Positions 24,426-32,908 of a stretch of 64,000 bases of DNA are shown piece by piece. The position numbers and the translations under genes are program-made. Each line of letters begins with the position of its first letter. The first letter of the stretch is position 1. Under the pieces are notes generated by a model. It worked only from the letters and a program-made list of their open reading frames with translations. It was not told the DNA's origin and made no database searches. The stretch is taken from contig CAVZBW010000005.1 in assembly GCA_963773635.1 (NCBI GenBank), forward strand, positions 1,054,001 to 1,118,000. The letters are read 5' to 3'. This stretch comes from CAVZBW01 sp963773635. Its GTDB lineage: Bacteria > Actinomycetota > Acidimicrobiia > Acidimicrobiales > RAAP-2.

Positions 24426-25363
24426 GTCGACGCGAGCTCCCGTGCGAGGGTGGCCAGGTGCCGGCGCGCCTCGGCCGGGGCGACGACCTCGACCCTCCGC
24501 CCGAACCCGGCGACCTGGGCCGCCAGCATCTCGACGTGCCGGCCCCGGATCGAGATGCGCAGCCGACCGTCGGGCTCGGCCGCACCGACCTCGGCCTGGC
24601 GGTCAAACATCCAGCGCAGCACGTCGACCAGGTCGGGCTCGGCGAGGACGACGATCTCGACCGGGCCGCGCAGCTCGTCGACGTGCTCGACGACCTCTCG
24701 CCAGGTGTCGGCCAGGTCGAAGGAGTCGGGCCTGGCGACCCGCTCGCCGGTGCGCTCGACCGAGGTCACTCGACCCACCCGAAAGGTCCGCACGCCGGCC
24801 TCGGTCTCGGCCATCAGGTACCACACGGTGCCCTTGAGCACGAGTCCGAGGGGGTCGACCACCCGACGTGTCGTCTTGCCCGTGCGGTCCGTGTAACCCA
24901 GCCGCAGCCGGCTACCGGTGGCGGCCGCCGACTGCAGGGCATCCAGGTGTGGAGGCGCCCGGCGGGGGCGCGACGACCGGCCCCACCCCCCGGCGTCGAC
25001 CACCACCGAGGAGGAGGCCGCCTCGACCTCGGCGCGAAAGGGCTCCGGGAGGGCCCGGACGAGCTTGCGCAGTGCAGCCTTGAGCTCCGGCGTCACCACC
25101 GCGGAGGCACCGGCCACCAGGAACAGTGCCCGGGCCTCGGCGGAGCTGAGGCCCGACAGGTCCGTCCGCCCGCCGCCGAGCAGGCGCCAACCGCCGCCCC
25201 GGCCCCGCTCCGAGTAGACGGGGAGCCCGGCCATCCCGAGGGCCTCGAGGTCCCGGCGTGCCGTGCGCTCGGAGATCTCGAGCTCCTCCGCCACCTCTGC
25301 GGCGGTTACTCGCTGACGCTGCTGGAGCATGAGCAGGATGGCCACGAGACGATCGGCCCGCAT
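24407..25363 (-). CDS. WYL-domain transcriptional regulator (DeoR-like HTH)
   Basis: Residues 1-55 form a winged helix (RVTAAEVAEELEISERTARRD) and residues about 130-210 contain the WYL domain (VDPLGLVLKGTVWYLMAE with Trp-Tyr-Leu), followed by a WCX-like C-terminus. WYL proteins sense nucleotides or nucleic acids and control e.g. DNA-damage or defence genes. ATG 25363 gives MRADRLVAILLML; the frame extends ten residues further. No adjacent target is obvious, as its neighbours are convergent or separate. Confidence 0.88.
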   Translation of the reverse strand: MRADRLVAILLMLQQRQRVTAAEVAEELEISERTARRDLEALGMAGLPVYSERGRGGGWRLLGGGRTDLSGLSSAEARALFLVAGASAVVTPELKAALRKLVRALPEPFRAEVEAASSSVVVDAGGWGRSSRPRRAPPHLDALQSAAATGSRLRLGYTDRTGKTTRRVVDPLGLVLKGTVWYLMAETEAGVRTFRVGRVTSVERTGERVARPDSFDLADTWREVVEHVDELRGPVEIVVLAEPDLVDVLRWMFDRQAEVGAAEPDGRLRISIRGRHVEMLAAQVAGFGRRVEVVAPAEARRHLATLARELASTYDGGR

Positions 25364-25439
25364 CCCGGCATCCTGCCATCGAAAAGCGGCCATGTGATGG
25401 CCGATTATCCGTCGACCTCCAAGGAAGGTGGGAAACGGT

Positions 25440-26132
25440 TCATTCGAGCCGAGGAGCCCCGGGAGCGGGGGTCGGGGCAGCCTCCGTTGCGCCGCCCTCG
25501 GCCCTCACCTCCTCCAGCCATTCCGGTGCGTGGCGGGCCGCCCAGCGCTCGTCGACCCAACCGGTCACCATCGACCGGAGCACGTCAACGTGGGTGAGCG
25601 CGAAGCCCACGTGGCCCAGGACGACGAGAAAGATGGCGAGGGCAAACACGTCGTGCACGAAGGTGGCACCGGAGCGCCAGCTCAGGGGAAAGAGCTCGAA
25701 CCACTTGAGGACGCAGCCGCTGCCCAACATCACCGCGATCACCGCGCCGATGAAGATGGCGTTGAGCTTCTGTCCGGGGTTGAACTTGTCGACGACGGCC
25801 GGGGCGGAAGGCCCGCCCAGGGTGCGCAGCCAACGGATCTCCTCCCTGGTCCAGCAGTTGATCCTCCGGAGATCCCGCCGCATCCGCCGCCCCCACGGGC
25901 CGACGAGGGAGACCACGATCGGCAGCGGCAGGGCGATGCCCGCCCACAGGTGGATCTGCTCGACAAGGCCACGCCGGCCGACGAGCGCACCGAGGGAGCC
26001 GAAGTACAGGGGCAGCGCGGTCGCCATCAGGATGCCGAACAGCAGGGCGTTGGCCCAGTGCGCGCTCCGCTGGACCAGATCGAATCGCAGGATCCGCACC
26101 GTCGCCCGGCGCGCCCCTGCTGCCCGATGCAT
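25440..26132 (-). CDS. Cytochrome b/b6-type membrane subunit (b561-like)
   Basis: A 230-residue protein with four predicted membrane helices. Histidines suited to axial haem ligation lie in RSAHWANALLFG, VEQIHLWAGIALP, TFVHDVFALAI and LGHVGFALTHVD, as in the cytochrome b of formate dehydrogenase/Ni-Fe hydrogenase-type and MsrQ-type systems. It starts 12 bases after the molybdenum oxidoreductase gene, so it probably passes electrons between that enzyme and the quinone pool. Confidence 0.85.
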   Translation of the reverse strand: MHRAAGARRATVRILRFDLVQRSAHWANALLFGILMATALPLYFGSLGALVGRRGLVEQIHLWAGIALPLPIVVSLVGPWGRRMRRDLRRINCWTREEIRWLRTLGGPSAPAVVDKFNPGQKLNAIFIGAVIAVMLGSGCVLKWFELFPLSWRSGATFVHDVFALAIFLVVLGHVGFALTHVDVLRSMVTGWVDERWAARHAPEWLEEVRAEGGATEAAPTPAPGAPRLE

Positions 26133-26144
26133 TGGCCGGCGACC

Positions 26145-26864
26145 TCAGTCGGCCTGGGGATCGGTCGGGCCGGTGGAGCCGTCGATCCAGCCGTTGACCG
26201 GATAGCCGTTCTGCTCCCAGTAGCCGGGCTCCACCTGGTCGACCACGCGGATCGCCGACAGCCACTTGATGGACTTGTAGCCGAACATCGGCGCGACGTA
26301 GAGCCGCACGGGCCCGCCGTGCTCGGTGGTCACGGCTCCCCCGAGCATCGAGTCGGCGACGATCACGTCCGGAAGGCGTGCCTGCTCGAGGGTGAGGCTC
26401 TCGGTGTCCAGGCCGTCGTAGGAGTCGAAGGTGAGCGCCCGGGCCGAGGGCAGCACGCCGACGGCGTCGAGGACGGCCGAGAGCCGCACTCCCTCCCAGT
26501 GGACGTCGGGCACGACCCAGCCGGTGACGCAGTGAAAGTCGCGCACGAGCGTGGTCCGGGGCAGGGCGCGCAGATCGTCCAAGGTGAAGGTGGTCGGCCG
26601 GTGCACGAGGCCCGAGACCTCCAACCGGTACCGGTCGGGGGAGATCTCCGGCAATGTCCCGGTGATGCTGTAGATCCGGAAATGGTCACCCCCCGGAAGG
26701 ATGCCCCCCAGTCCCGATCCGACGACGCCGGAGACCCCCGACTGCACCTTGGCGCCGACGGCAACCCCGATCGCCCCCAGTGCGACGATCCCGAGGAAGA
26801 CTCGGCGACCGACGCGCACGCGCTGGGCTGCGGGGGGACTCGCCCCGGTGGATGACCGGGTCAC
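26145..26864 (-). CDS. Molybdopterin-dependent oxidoreductase (sulfite oxidase/MsrP-like), Tat-exported
   Basis: A 239-residue protein with an N-terminal twin-arginine signal (RRVFLGIVAL near residues 20-29) and the SUOX/YedY fold. Cys112 in DFHCVTGWVVPDVHWEG is the expected Mo-binding cysteine. Other landmarks are ALTFDSYDGLDTESL and HGGPVRLYVAPMFGYKS. It resembles the periplasmic MsrP (methionine sulfoxide reductase) and sulfite oxidase-like reductases; which substrate is used is not shown. The following gene encodes a b-type cytochrome, giving an MsrPQ-like arrangement. Confidence 0.87.
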   Translation of the reverse strand: MTRSSTGASPPAAQRVRVGRRVFLGIVALGAIGVAVGAKVQSGVSGVVGSGLGGILPGGDHFRIYSITGTLPEISPDRYRLEVSGLVHRPTTFTLDDLRALPRTTLVRDFHCVTGWVVPDVHWEGVRLSAVLDAVGVLPSARALTFDSYDGLDTESLTLEQARLPDVIVADSMLGGAVTTEHGGPVRLYVAPMFGYKSIKWLSAIRVVDQVEPGYWEQNGYPVNGWIDGSTGPTDPQAD

Positions 26865-26905
26865 GGCGCAACTCTACGAGCGTGCGCCGCCGGAACGGCA
26901 TCGCC

Positions 26906-29092
26906 TCAGGGGCCCGACGTCGTGGTGGTGGCCGGCGTGGGGACGGGGTTGGTGGCCGGCGCGGTGGTCGAGGGCTGCTTGGTAGCGGTCGGGATCTGCA
27001 CCTGGCCGGGCGGGTTGGCGGCCAGGTAGTTCCAGATCTGGGCCACCGCCGGGGCGGCCGCCTGGGCGCCGTAGCCGCCCTGGGCGACCACCGCGAGGAC
27101 GACGTACTTGGGGTTGGGGTTGGGCCCGAAGGAGACGAACCAGGCGTTGGGCTCCCCCGTCTGCACGTCGGCGGTGCCGGTCTTGCCGCCGAGGTTCATG
27201 GCGTGCACCGCCGGGGTGGCATCGGCTTGGAAGGTGCCGTAGGCCGTGCCGCTCGGATCGTTGACCACGCCCTCGAACCCCTTGAGCATCGCCGCGTAGT
27301 TGGTGGGCGAGATGGTGACGTGGCCGGCCACCTTGGGCGCGATGGTCTTGACCACCTTGCCGTCCTGGGAGACCACGGCCGCCCCGAGCAGGGGCTGGTA
27401 GCGGGTGCCCCCGTTGGCGAAGGTCGAGTAGGCCACCGCCTGCTCGATGGGGGTGATGACGGTGGCCCCCTGGCCAAACGCCATCTCGAGGTTGTAGCCC
27501 GCCGTCCAGGTCACCTTGTCGTAGTCCTGGGGAGCCGCCGCGTACAGCTTGTTGTCGAGCGCCTGGCTGTCCACCTGCCCCGCCACCTCGTTGGGCAGGT
27601 CGATCCCGGTTAGCTGGCCCAGGCTGTACTGGGCGGCCACGTCCTGGATGGCGGTGGAACCGTAAGTGCCACGATCGCTCCAGAAAAAGTCGCCCAGCTG
27701 GTAGAAGAACACGTCCGAGGAGACCGTGAGCGCCGTCGTCACGTTGATCGAGCCCTGGGCGCCGGCGTCGGCGTCGTGGAAGGTGCACTGGCCCGTGCAG
27801 TCGGGGATGGTGTAGCTCCCGTTGTCCTGGAGGAGGGTGTCGGGCGTGATGAGCCCGTCCTGGAGGGCGGCCGTGGCGGTGTTGAGCTTGAAGGTGGAGC
27901 CCGGGGTGTAGCGGCCCTGGATGGCGTAGTTGATGAGGGGGCATCCGGCGTTGGGGTCCTTGGTCTGGCAGGGCGCCTCCAAGGCCTGGTAGGCGGCGTT
28001 GGAGATGCCCCCCACCCAGTTGTTCAGGTCGTTGGTGTTGGGGTAGGAGGCCATGGCCAGCACCGCCCCGGTGTTCACGTCCATCACGATGGCCGCACCG
28101 TTGGTGGCCCCGGGATTCTGATGCGTCGTGGGATCGGGAGTCTGGCGGTCGGCGTTCATGTCGTTGGCCAGGGCCTGCTCGGCGGCCTGCTGGAGCCCCA
28201 GGTCGACGTTGCTGACCAGGGTGTCGCCCTGGGTGGGCTGGACCGTCTTGAGCGTCCCGACCACGTTGCCCTTGGCGTTGACCTCGAGGTACTGCTTGCC
28301 GTCGGTGCCCTTCAGGTAGGACTCGTACTCGTTTTCGAGCCCGGTCTGGCCGATCTGGCTCGACTGGCTGTAGCCGCCGCTCGGGTCGGCCTTTTGCAGG
28401 TAGGACAGCTCCTGGCCGGTGATGGGGCTCACGTAGCCGAGCACCTGGTTGGCGGTGGTGCCGCCCTGGGGGTAGCTGCGCACCGTCACCGACTGCACCG
28501 AGACCCCGGGGTACTGCTCCTGGTGGGCCTCCAGGTACTGGACGGTGGAGGCCGGGGCGTTCTTCAACACCGGCACCGGCTCATACGGGCTGTACTGGGG
28601 GTTGTTGAGGTCGGTCTCGACCTGCTGGGGGGTCTCCCCGACCAGCGCGGCCACCTGGCCGATGGACTCGGGGTGCTGGGTGGCCTCGGCCCGGGACAGC
28701 ACGATCTCCTGCTGGGTGACGTTGCCCACGATCACGGTGTCGTTGCGGTCCACGATGTCGCCGCGGGGCGCGGTGACCGAGGCGATGCGCAGGGTGTTGC
28801 CGTTCACCGCGGCGGCGTAGGCCTTGTAGTTGACCACCTGCAGGGACCACAGCCGGAGACCCAGCAACGCGAAGAGCCCCAGCACGATCAGCCCGACCAG
28901 GGTGAGGCGGAGGTTGGGCCGGGAACTGCGCTCCTCGGGCGAGGACATGGCCGCCGCCATCTCGACCCTGCGGGTCGGACGCATCCGGAATTTGGGGATC
29001 TGCGACCGGCGGGCCCGTCCGGGCCGCAGCGCACCCTTGGGGGGGCGCAGGTAACTGCGGTGACGGGAGAAGGGGTTGCGCCAGGAGCTCAT
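26906..29092 (-). CDS. mrdA: Penicillin-binding protein 2 (class B transpeptidase)
   Basis: A 728-residue class B PBP. An N-terminal basic extension of about 60 residues precedes one membrane helix (about 61-82). The dimerisation domain follows (RIASVTAPRGDIVDRNDTV), then the transpeptidase with STFK at 399-402, SSD at 458-460 and KTG at 637-639. This set and the linker region match PBP2, which cross-links peptidoglycan during lateral elongation. The C-terminus is a Thr/Pro-rich tail after AKQPS. No rodA or mreBCD gene is adjacent, which is unusual. Separated from the next PBP gene by 182 bases with no recognisable element. Confidence 0.9.
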   Translation of the reverse strand: MSSWRNPFSRHRSYLRPPKGALRPGRARRSQIPKFRMRPTRRVEMAAAMSSPEERSSRPNLRLTLVGLIVLGLFALLGLRLWSLQVVNYKAYAAAVNGNTLRIASVTAPRGDIVDRNDTVIVGNVTQQEIVLSRAEATQHPESIGQVAALVGETPQQVETDLNNPQYSPYEPVPVLKNAPASTVQYLEAHQEQYPGVSVQSVTVRSYPQGGTTANQVLGYVSPITGQELSYLQKADPSGGYSQSSQIGQTGLENEYESYLKGTDGKQYLEVNAKGNVVGTLKTVQPTQGDTLVSNVDLGLQQAAEQALANDMNADRQTPDPTTHQNPGATNGAAIVMDVNTGAVLAMASYPNTNDLNNWVGGISNAAYQALEAPCQTKDPNAGCPLINYAIQGRYTPGSTFKLNTATAALQDGLITPDTLLQDNGSYTIPDCTGQCTFHDADAGAQGSINVTTALTVSSDVFFYQLGDFFWSDRGTYGSTAIQDVAAQYSLGQLTGIDLPNEVAGQVDSQALDNKLYAAAPQDYDKVTWTAGYNLEMAFGQGATVITPIEQAVAYSTFANGGTRYQPLLGAAVVSQDGKVVKTIAPKVAGHVTISPTNYAAMLKGFEGVVNDPSGTAYGTFQADATPAVHAMNLGGKTGTADVQTGEPNAWFVSFGPNPNPKYVVLAVVAQGGYGAQAAAPAVAQIWNYLAANPPGQVQIPTATKQPSTTAPATNPVPTPATTTTSGP

Positions 29093-29274
29093 GGACGGGG
29101 GCGGGAGGGTCCGGTGGCCCGGCCAACGACGCCAATCACGGCCGCCTGCGAGCGCGGCGCCGACGTCCGAGCGAGATCGCAGACCACCGCATGGAGTATG
29201 GCATCAGGTCTCGGCGAATTGGCCCCGCCCCCGAGCTGACGGCGCTGTGAGCACACCCGAGCAGAGCCGCCCAA

Positions 29275-30816
29275 CTACTGATGCGACAGTGCGGCCGTGA
29301 TCACCGCATTGACGATCGGTCCGGCGACGGCCGCACCCGTGTCGAAGGTCTGGCTCTGGTAGGGCACCACGACGGCGACCGCGATCTTGGGGTTGTTGGC
29401 CGGCGCGAAGGCGATCATCCAGTCGTTGGTGGCCGGAACTGCAGAGTTGGTTCCGGGGACGAACGTCTGGGCGGTGCCCGTCTTCGCAGCCACGTCGAGA
29501 GACGGAGAAAAGACCCCGTTGGCCGTCCCCTCCGGCGAGGTCACCACCCCCTGCATCAGGGTGTTGGTCTGCTCGGCGGCGAGGGCCGAGGTCGCCTGGA
29601 GGTACTTGGTCGGTTGGTAGGTCTGCACGAGCCGACCCTGGGAATCCCGCACCTGTGCCATCACGTGGGGCGTCATGACCACCCCGTTGTCGGCGATCCC
29701 CTCGGCCACCATGGCGTTTTGCAGCGTCGTGGCGGTCACGTTCTCCTGTCCAAAGGCGGAATAGGCCAGGATCGGTTGGTTGGGGGGCTCGAGGTCCGAG
29801 GCCGGAGGGAAGAAGGACGCCGACACCTCCCGCGGGTCGAGATCGATCGGCGGGCGCTTGTTCCACCCGAAGAGGTTGGCCTGCTGGGCCAGGTTGGTCG
29901 CGCCGACGGAGATGCCGAGCATGGCGTAGCCGGGGTCGCAGGACTGGGGCAGCATCTCGGTCAGGGTGCCACCGCAGGGGTTCCCCGGGGGATTGTTCGA
30001 GTCGTTGCAGACCACCTTGTCCGTGTTGGGGATCTGGCCCTTGTCCGTGCAACCCGTCGGGAAATTGATAGTGAAGTTGTCGAGGCTCGGGTCGAGGTTG
30101 TACACGGCGGCGCTGGTCACCACCTTGAAGGTGGATCCCGGCGCAAAGGTGTCAAAGGTCGCCATGGGGTCTCCCGGGTAGAAGCCCTCGCCGTCCTTGG
30201 TGTGAAAGTCGGCCGTGCCGGCCTTGATCTCGTTGTTGACGTTGGGGTCGGCCAGCGCGTTGGGGTCGAAGTTGGGATTGGAGTACATCGCCTCCACCGC
30301 GCCCGTGCGCGGGTTGAGGGCCACCACCGCTCCGTCCTTGTACTGATCCGAGTACTGCTGGAGGGCCTGGGCCGCCACCTGCTGGAGGTACGGCTGCACG
30401 GTCAGTGAAACCGTGTCGGTCGTCTTGGGCGGCGGGTTGAGGAGTTGGCTGAGCGACTGGGCCGGCTGGGTGTGCGGAACGAGCTGGTCGTTGTAGGCGC
30501 TCTCGACGCCGGCCGTCCCGTAGTAGGTCGACGAGTACCCGACGATGCCCGAGTAGAGCGCCCCTCCCGGGTACTGGCGGTAGTACTTGTACGACGAGAC
30601 GCCGGCGGGGGTGCGTACCGAACGGGCCAGCACGGTGCCGTCCGCCGCCAGGATGTAGCCGCGGTCGTTGTTGTACTTGAGCGTCGCGTTTTTGGGGTTG
30701 CTGGACGAGTCGGCCAGCTTCTTGGCCTCGCCAAACTGGATGTGGGTCAGCTGGACCATCACCACGGCGAAGCACAGCAGGATGACCACGCCCAACCAGC
30801 GAATTCGCCTGCTCAC
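29275..30816 (-). CDS. Class B penicillin-binding protein (PbpA/FtsI-like)
   Basis: A 513-residue class B PBP with an N-terminal membrane helix (residues about 6-24), NNDRGYILAADGTVLARS at the start of the pedestal domain, STFK at 228-231, SCD at 292-294 and KTG at 445-447. It resembles mycobacterial PbpA, a partner in septation or elongation, more than PBP2. GTG 30816 is the start. Both PBP genes are on the minus strand and spaced by 182 bases. Without rodA/ftsW neighbours, its synthase partner is not seen. Confidence 0.87.
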   Translation of the reverse strand: MSRRIRWLGVVILLCFAVVMVQLTHIQFGEAKKLADSSSNPKNATLKYNNDRGYILAADGTVLARSVRTPAGVSSYKYYRQYPGGALYSGIVGYSSTYYGTAGVESAYNDQLVPHTQPAQSLSQLLNPPPKTTDTVSLTVQPYLQQVAAQALQQYSDQYKDGAVVALNPRTGAVEAMYSNPNFDPNALADPNVNNEIKAGTADFHTKDGEGFYPGDPMATFDTFAPGSTFKVVTSAAVYNLDPSLDNFTINFPTGCTDKGQIPNTDKVVCNDSNNPPGNPCGGTLTEMLPQSCDPGYAMLGISVGATNLAQQANLFGWNKRPPIDLDPREVSASFFPPASDLEPPNQPILAYSAFGQENVTATTLQNAMVAEGIADNGVVMTPHVMAQVRDSQGRLVQTYQPTKYLQATSALAAEQTNTLMQGVVTSPEGTANGVFSPSLDVAAKTGTAQTFVPGTNSAVPATNDWMIAFAPANNPKIAVAVVVPYQSQTFDTGAAVAGPIVNAVITAALSHQ

Positions 30817-30974
30817 CCGCGCCCACCCGTCGCCGTCATGACCACCCCGGCAGTCCAGTCGGCGCGAGACCGGAAAGCAAGGCAGGGCCCGGGTCCCGGT
30901 CGAGGTCAGGTGACGCCGATCGTCTCCCCTGCTAGCGTCTCGACCAGCGACTTTGGGGGAAGGGGGAACCTCCG

Positions 30975-32278
30975 ATGAGAACCATCTCGTTGGTACGGAT
31001 CACACTCGGGGCGAGTGCAGGCTTTCTGGGGTTGGCCGTGGCACCGGCCGCCATGGCCTCGGCGGCTCCGCCCATCAACGTGCCATGCTCGGGACAGAGC
31101 GCACTCGTTGCGGCGATCAACACCGCCAACGGGAGCGGTGGCGGCGTCCTCAATCTGGCCACGGGTTGCACTTACACGCTGACTTCAAGTTTTACCGCCC
31201 CGTGAGTCCAAACGGCCCAAATGGCCTTCCCGTGATCACGACGCCCATCTCCATCACCGGCCAGAACGTGACGATCACCCGTAGCAGCGCGGCTCCGAAC
31301 TTCCGCCTCTTCGAGGTCGACGGCCCCGGAGGCAACCTGACCCTGACCGGCCTGGCGCTCACCGGCGGCAACAGCCAGTTTGGCGGCGCCCTGTTGAACG
31401 TCGAGGGAAGCGTCACCCTCAACTCGGTCCGGGTGCTCAACAACGTTGCGGCCATGGGTGGCGGCGGCCTGGCAAGTGGGGTGGTCGACCCCACACACCT
31501 CGGACCGATCGGGACGCTGACCCTCAACTCGACGATCGTGAGCGGCAATGCCACCCTTGCGGCGATGGGCGGCGGCGGCGGCATCCTCAACCACGCCGGC
31601 ACGACCACCCTCAACAACAGCATCGTCTCCAACAACACCTCGGGCGGGGGGGGCGGCGGCATCGCCAGCGGATCGGCCAACGGTGGGGCCGCGGGCAGTA
31701 GCACCCTGACGCTCAACCAGAGTCAGGTCACCGACAACACCTCCAACGGGGGTCCGTTTGCGGGAGCCGGTGGCATCGCCAACGGCGGCGTGGCGACGCT
31801 CACCAACAGCCAGGTCGACGGCAACTCGGCGCCGGGGGCGTCGGGCGGAGGCATCTTGAACCACGGCACCATGACCCTGACCAACAGCCAGGTCAACACC
31901 AACACGGCGGCCACCGACACCAACGAGGACCCGGGCAATGGCGGCGGCATCGCCAACCTCAACTTTGCTGCGCTCGGAGCGACCAGCCCGAGCGGGGTGC
32001 TGACCATCCAGGGCAACTCCCAGGTGCAGGGCAACTCGGCCTCGGGAGTCGGCGGGGGCATCCTCGACGTCGGGCTCGACGGCATGGGCAACCCGACCCA
32101 GCCCGCCGGCGCCCTCACGCTGAACGGCGTGTTCATCACGGGCAACAGCGCCGGCGTGACGGGCGGCGGGATCTACACGGTGCCCGGCAGCCCCATCACG
32201 GCCAAGCGGAACACGATCAACCGCAACACGCCCAACAACTGCTACCCCCCGGGGTCCGTCCCGGGTTGCGTCGGCTGA
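30975..32278 (+). pseudogene. Secreted right-handed parallel beta-helix protein, frameshifted
   Basis: MRTISLVRITLG begins a signal peptide with a likely cleavage after ASA (about residue 30). The mature part continues to CTYTLTSSFTA and then meets TGA at 31203; in the other frame the match continues directly (VSPNGPNGLPVITTPISIT), and a chain of beta-helix coils follows, repeated as GGGIL-N-TLTNSQV-GNSA. One missing C in the run CCCC at about 31198-31201 explains the break; restoring it gives 434 residues. Such proteins are extracellular or wall-associated and rich in Asn ladders. Function unknown. Ends with a Cys pair (NNCYPPG...GC). Confidence 0.72.
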
Positions 32279-32386
32279 TCGGCGAGCGCCGCGTGCAAGC
32301 GGTGCCATAACCTCTTCGATCCGGGCGTGGTGCACCGCGACACGTCCCCTGGTGCCGTTGGGGAGGCCGCCTAGGCTCGCGCCGGC

Positions 32387-32800
32387 ATGGTGGACTACCG
32401 GGTGAGCGAGGCGGCGGGTCTCCTGGGCGTGAGCCCCGACACGGTTCGCCGCTGGATCGACGCCGGCCGCCTCGAGGCCACCCGGACCTCGTCGGGGCGA
32501 AGACGGATCGACGGGGTCGTGCTGGCCCGCTTCGCGCAGTCCCTCTACGAGAGTCCCGATCCGATTGCGGCCGGCCGGCACTCGGCCCGCAACCGGCTGG
32601 CCGGCATCGTGACCAACGTGGTCAAGGACAGCGTGATGGCGCAGGTAGAGGTGCAGGCGGGACCCTTTCGACTGGTCGCGCTCATCAGCAGCGAGGCGGT
32701 CGAGGAGCTCGGACTCTGTCCGGGCTCGATGGTCAACGCGGTGGTCAAGGCCACCAACGTGTCGATCGAGTCCCACGACCGGTCGTCGGGGCAGACCTGA
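32387..32800 (+). CDS. Helix-turn-helix/TOBE-domain protein (molybdate-sensing type)
   Basis: A 137-residue protein. Residues about 4-48 are a MerR/excisionase-like HTH (SEAAGLLGVSPDTVRRWIDAGRL), and residues about 66-130 are a TOBE/Mop domain (NRLAGIVTNVVKDSVMAQVEV...SSEAVEELGLCPGS) that binds molybdate or tungstate in ModE and Mop proteins. It looks like a compact regulator or oxyanion-binding protein. A molybdenum enzyme is encoded 5.5 kb away on the other strand, but no mod transporter is near. Confidence 0.85.
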   Translation: MVDYRVSEAAGLLGVSPDTVRRWIDAGRLEATRTSSGRRRIDGVVLARFAQSLYESPDPIAAGRHSARNRLAGIVTNVVKDSVMAQVEVQAGPFRLVALISSEAVEELGLCPGSMVNAVVKATNVSIESHDRSSGQT

Positions 32801-32908
32801 GGACCTGGAGAGACCCGCCGCCGACCGGTGGGGCGCCACCGGACGTGATAGCACCGGCGGGTTGACTCGGCGACCTTCCGGCCCTCCATAGGCACCACCG
32901 CGGTTTCC

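Noticed and set aside
31198..31201. Phase-variation tract in the beta-helix gene
   Set aside because: Four C residues are too few to slip often; the frameshift matches other likely assembly errors in the window.
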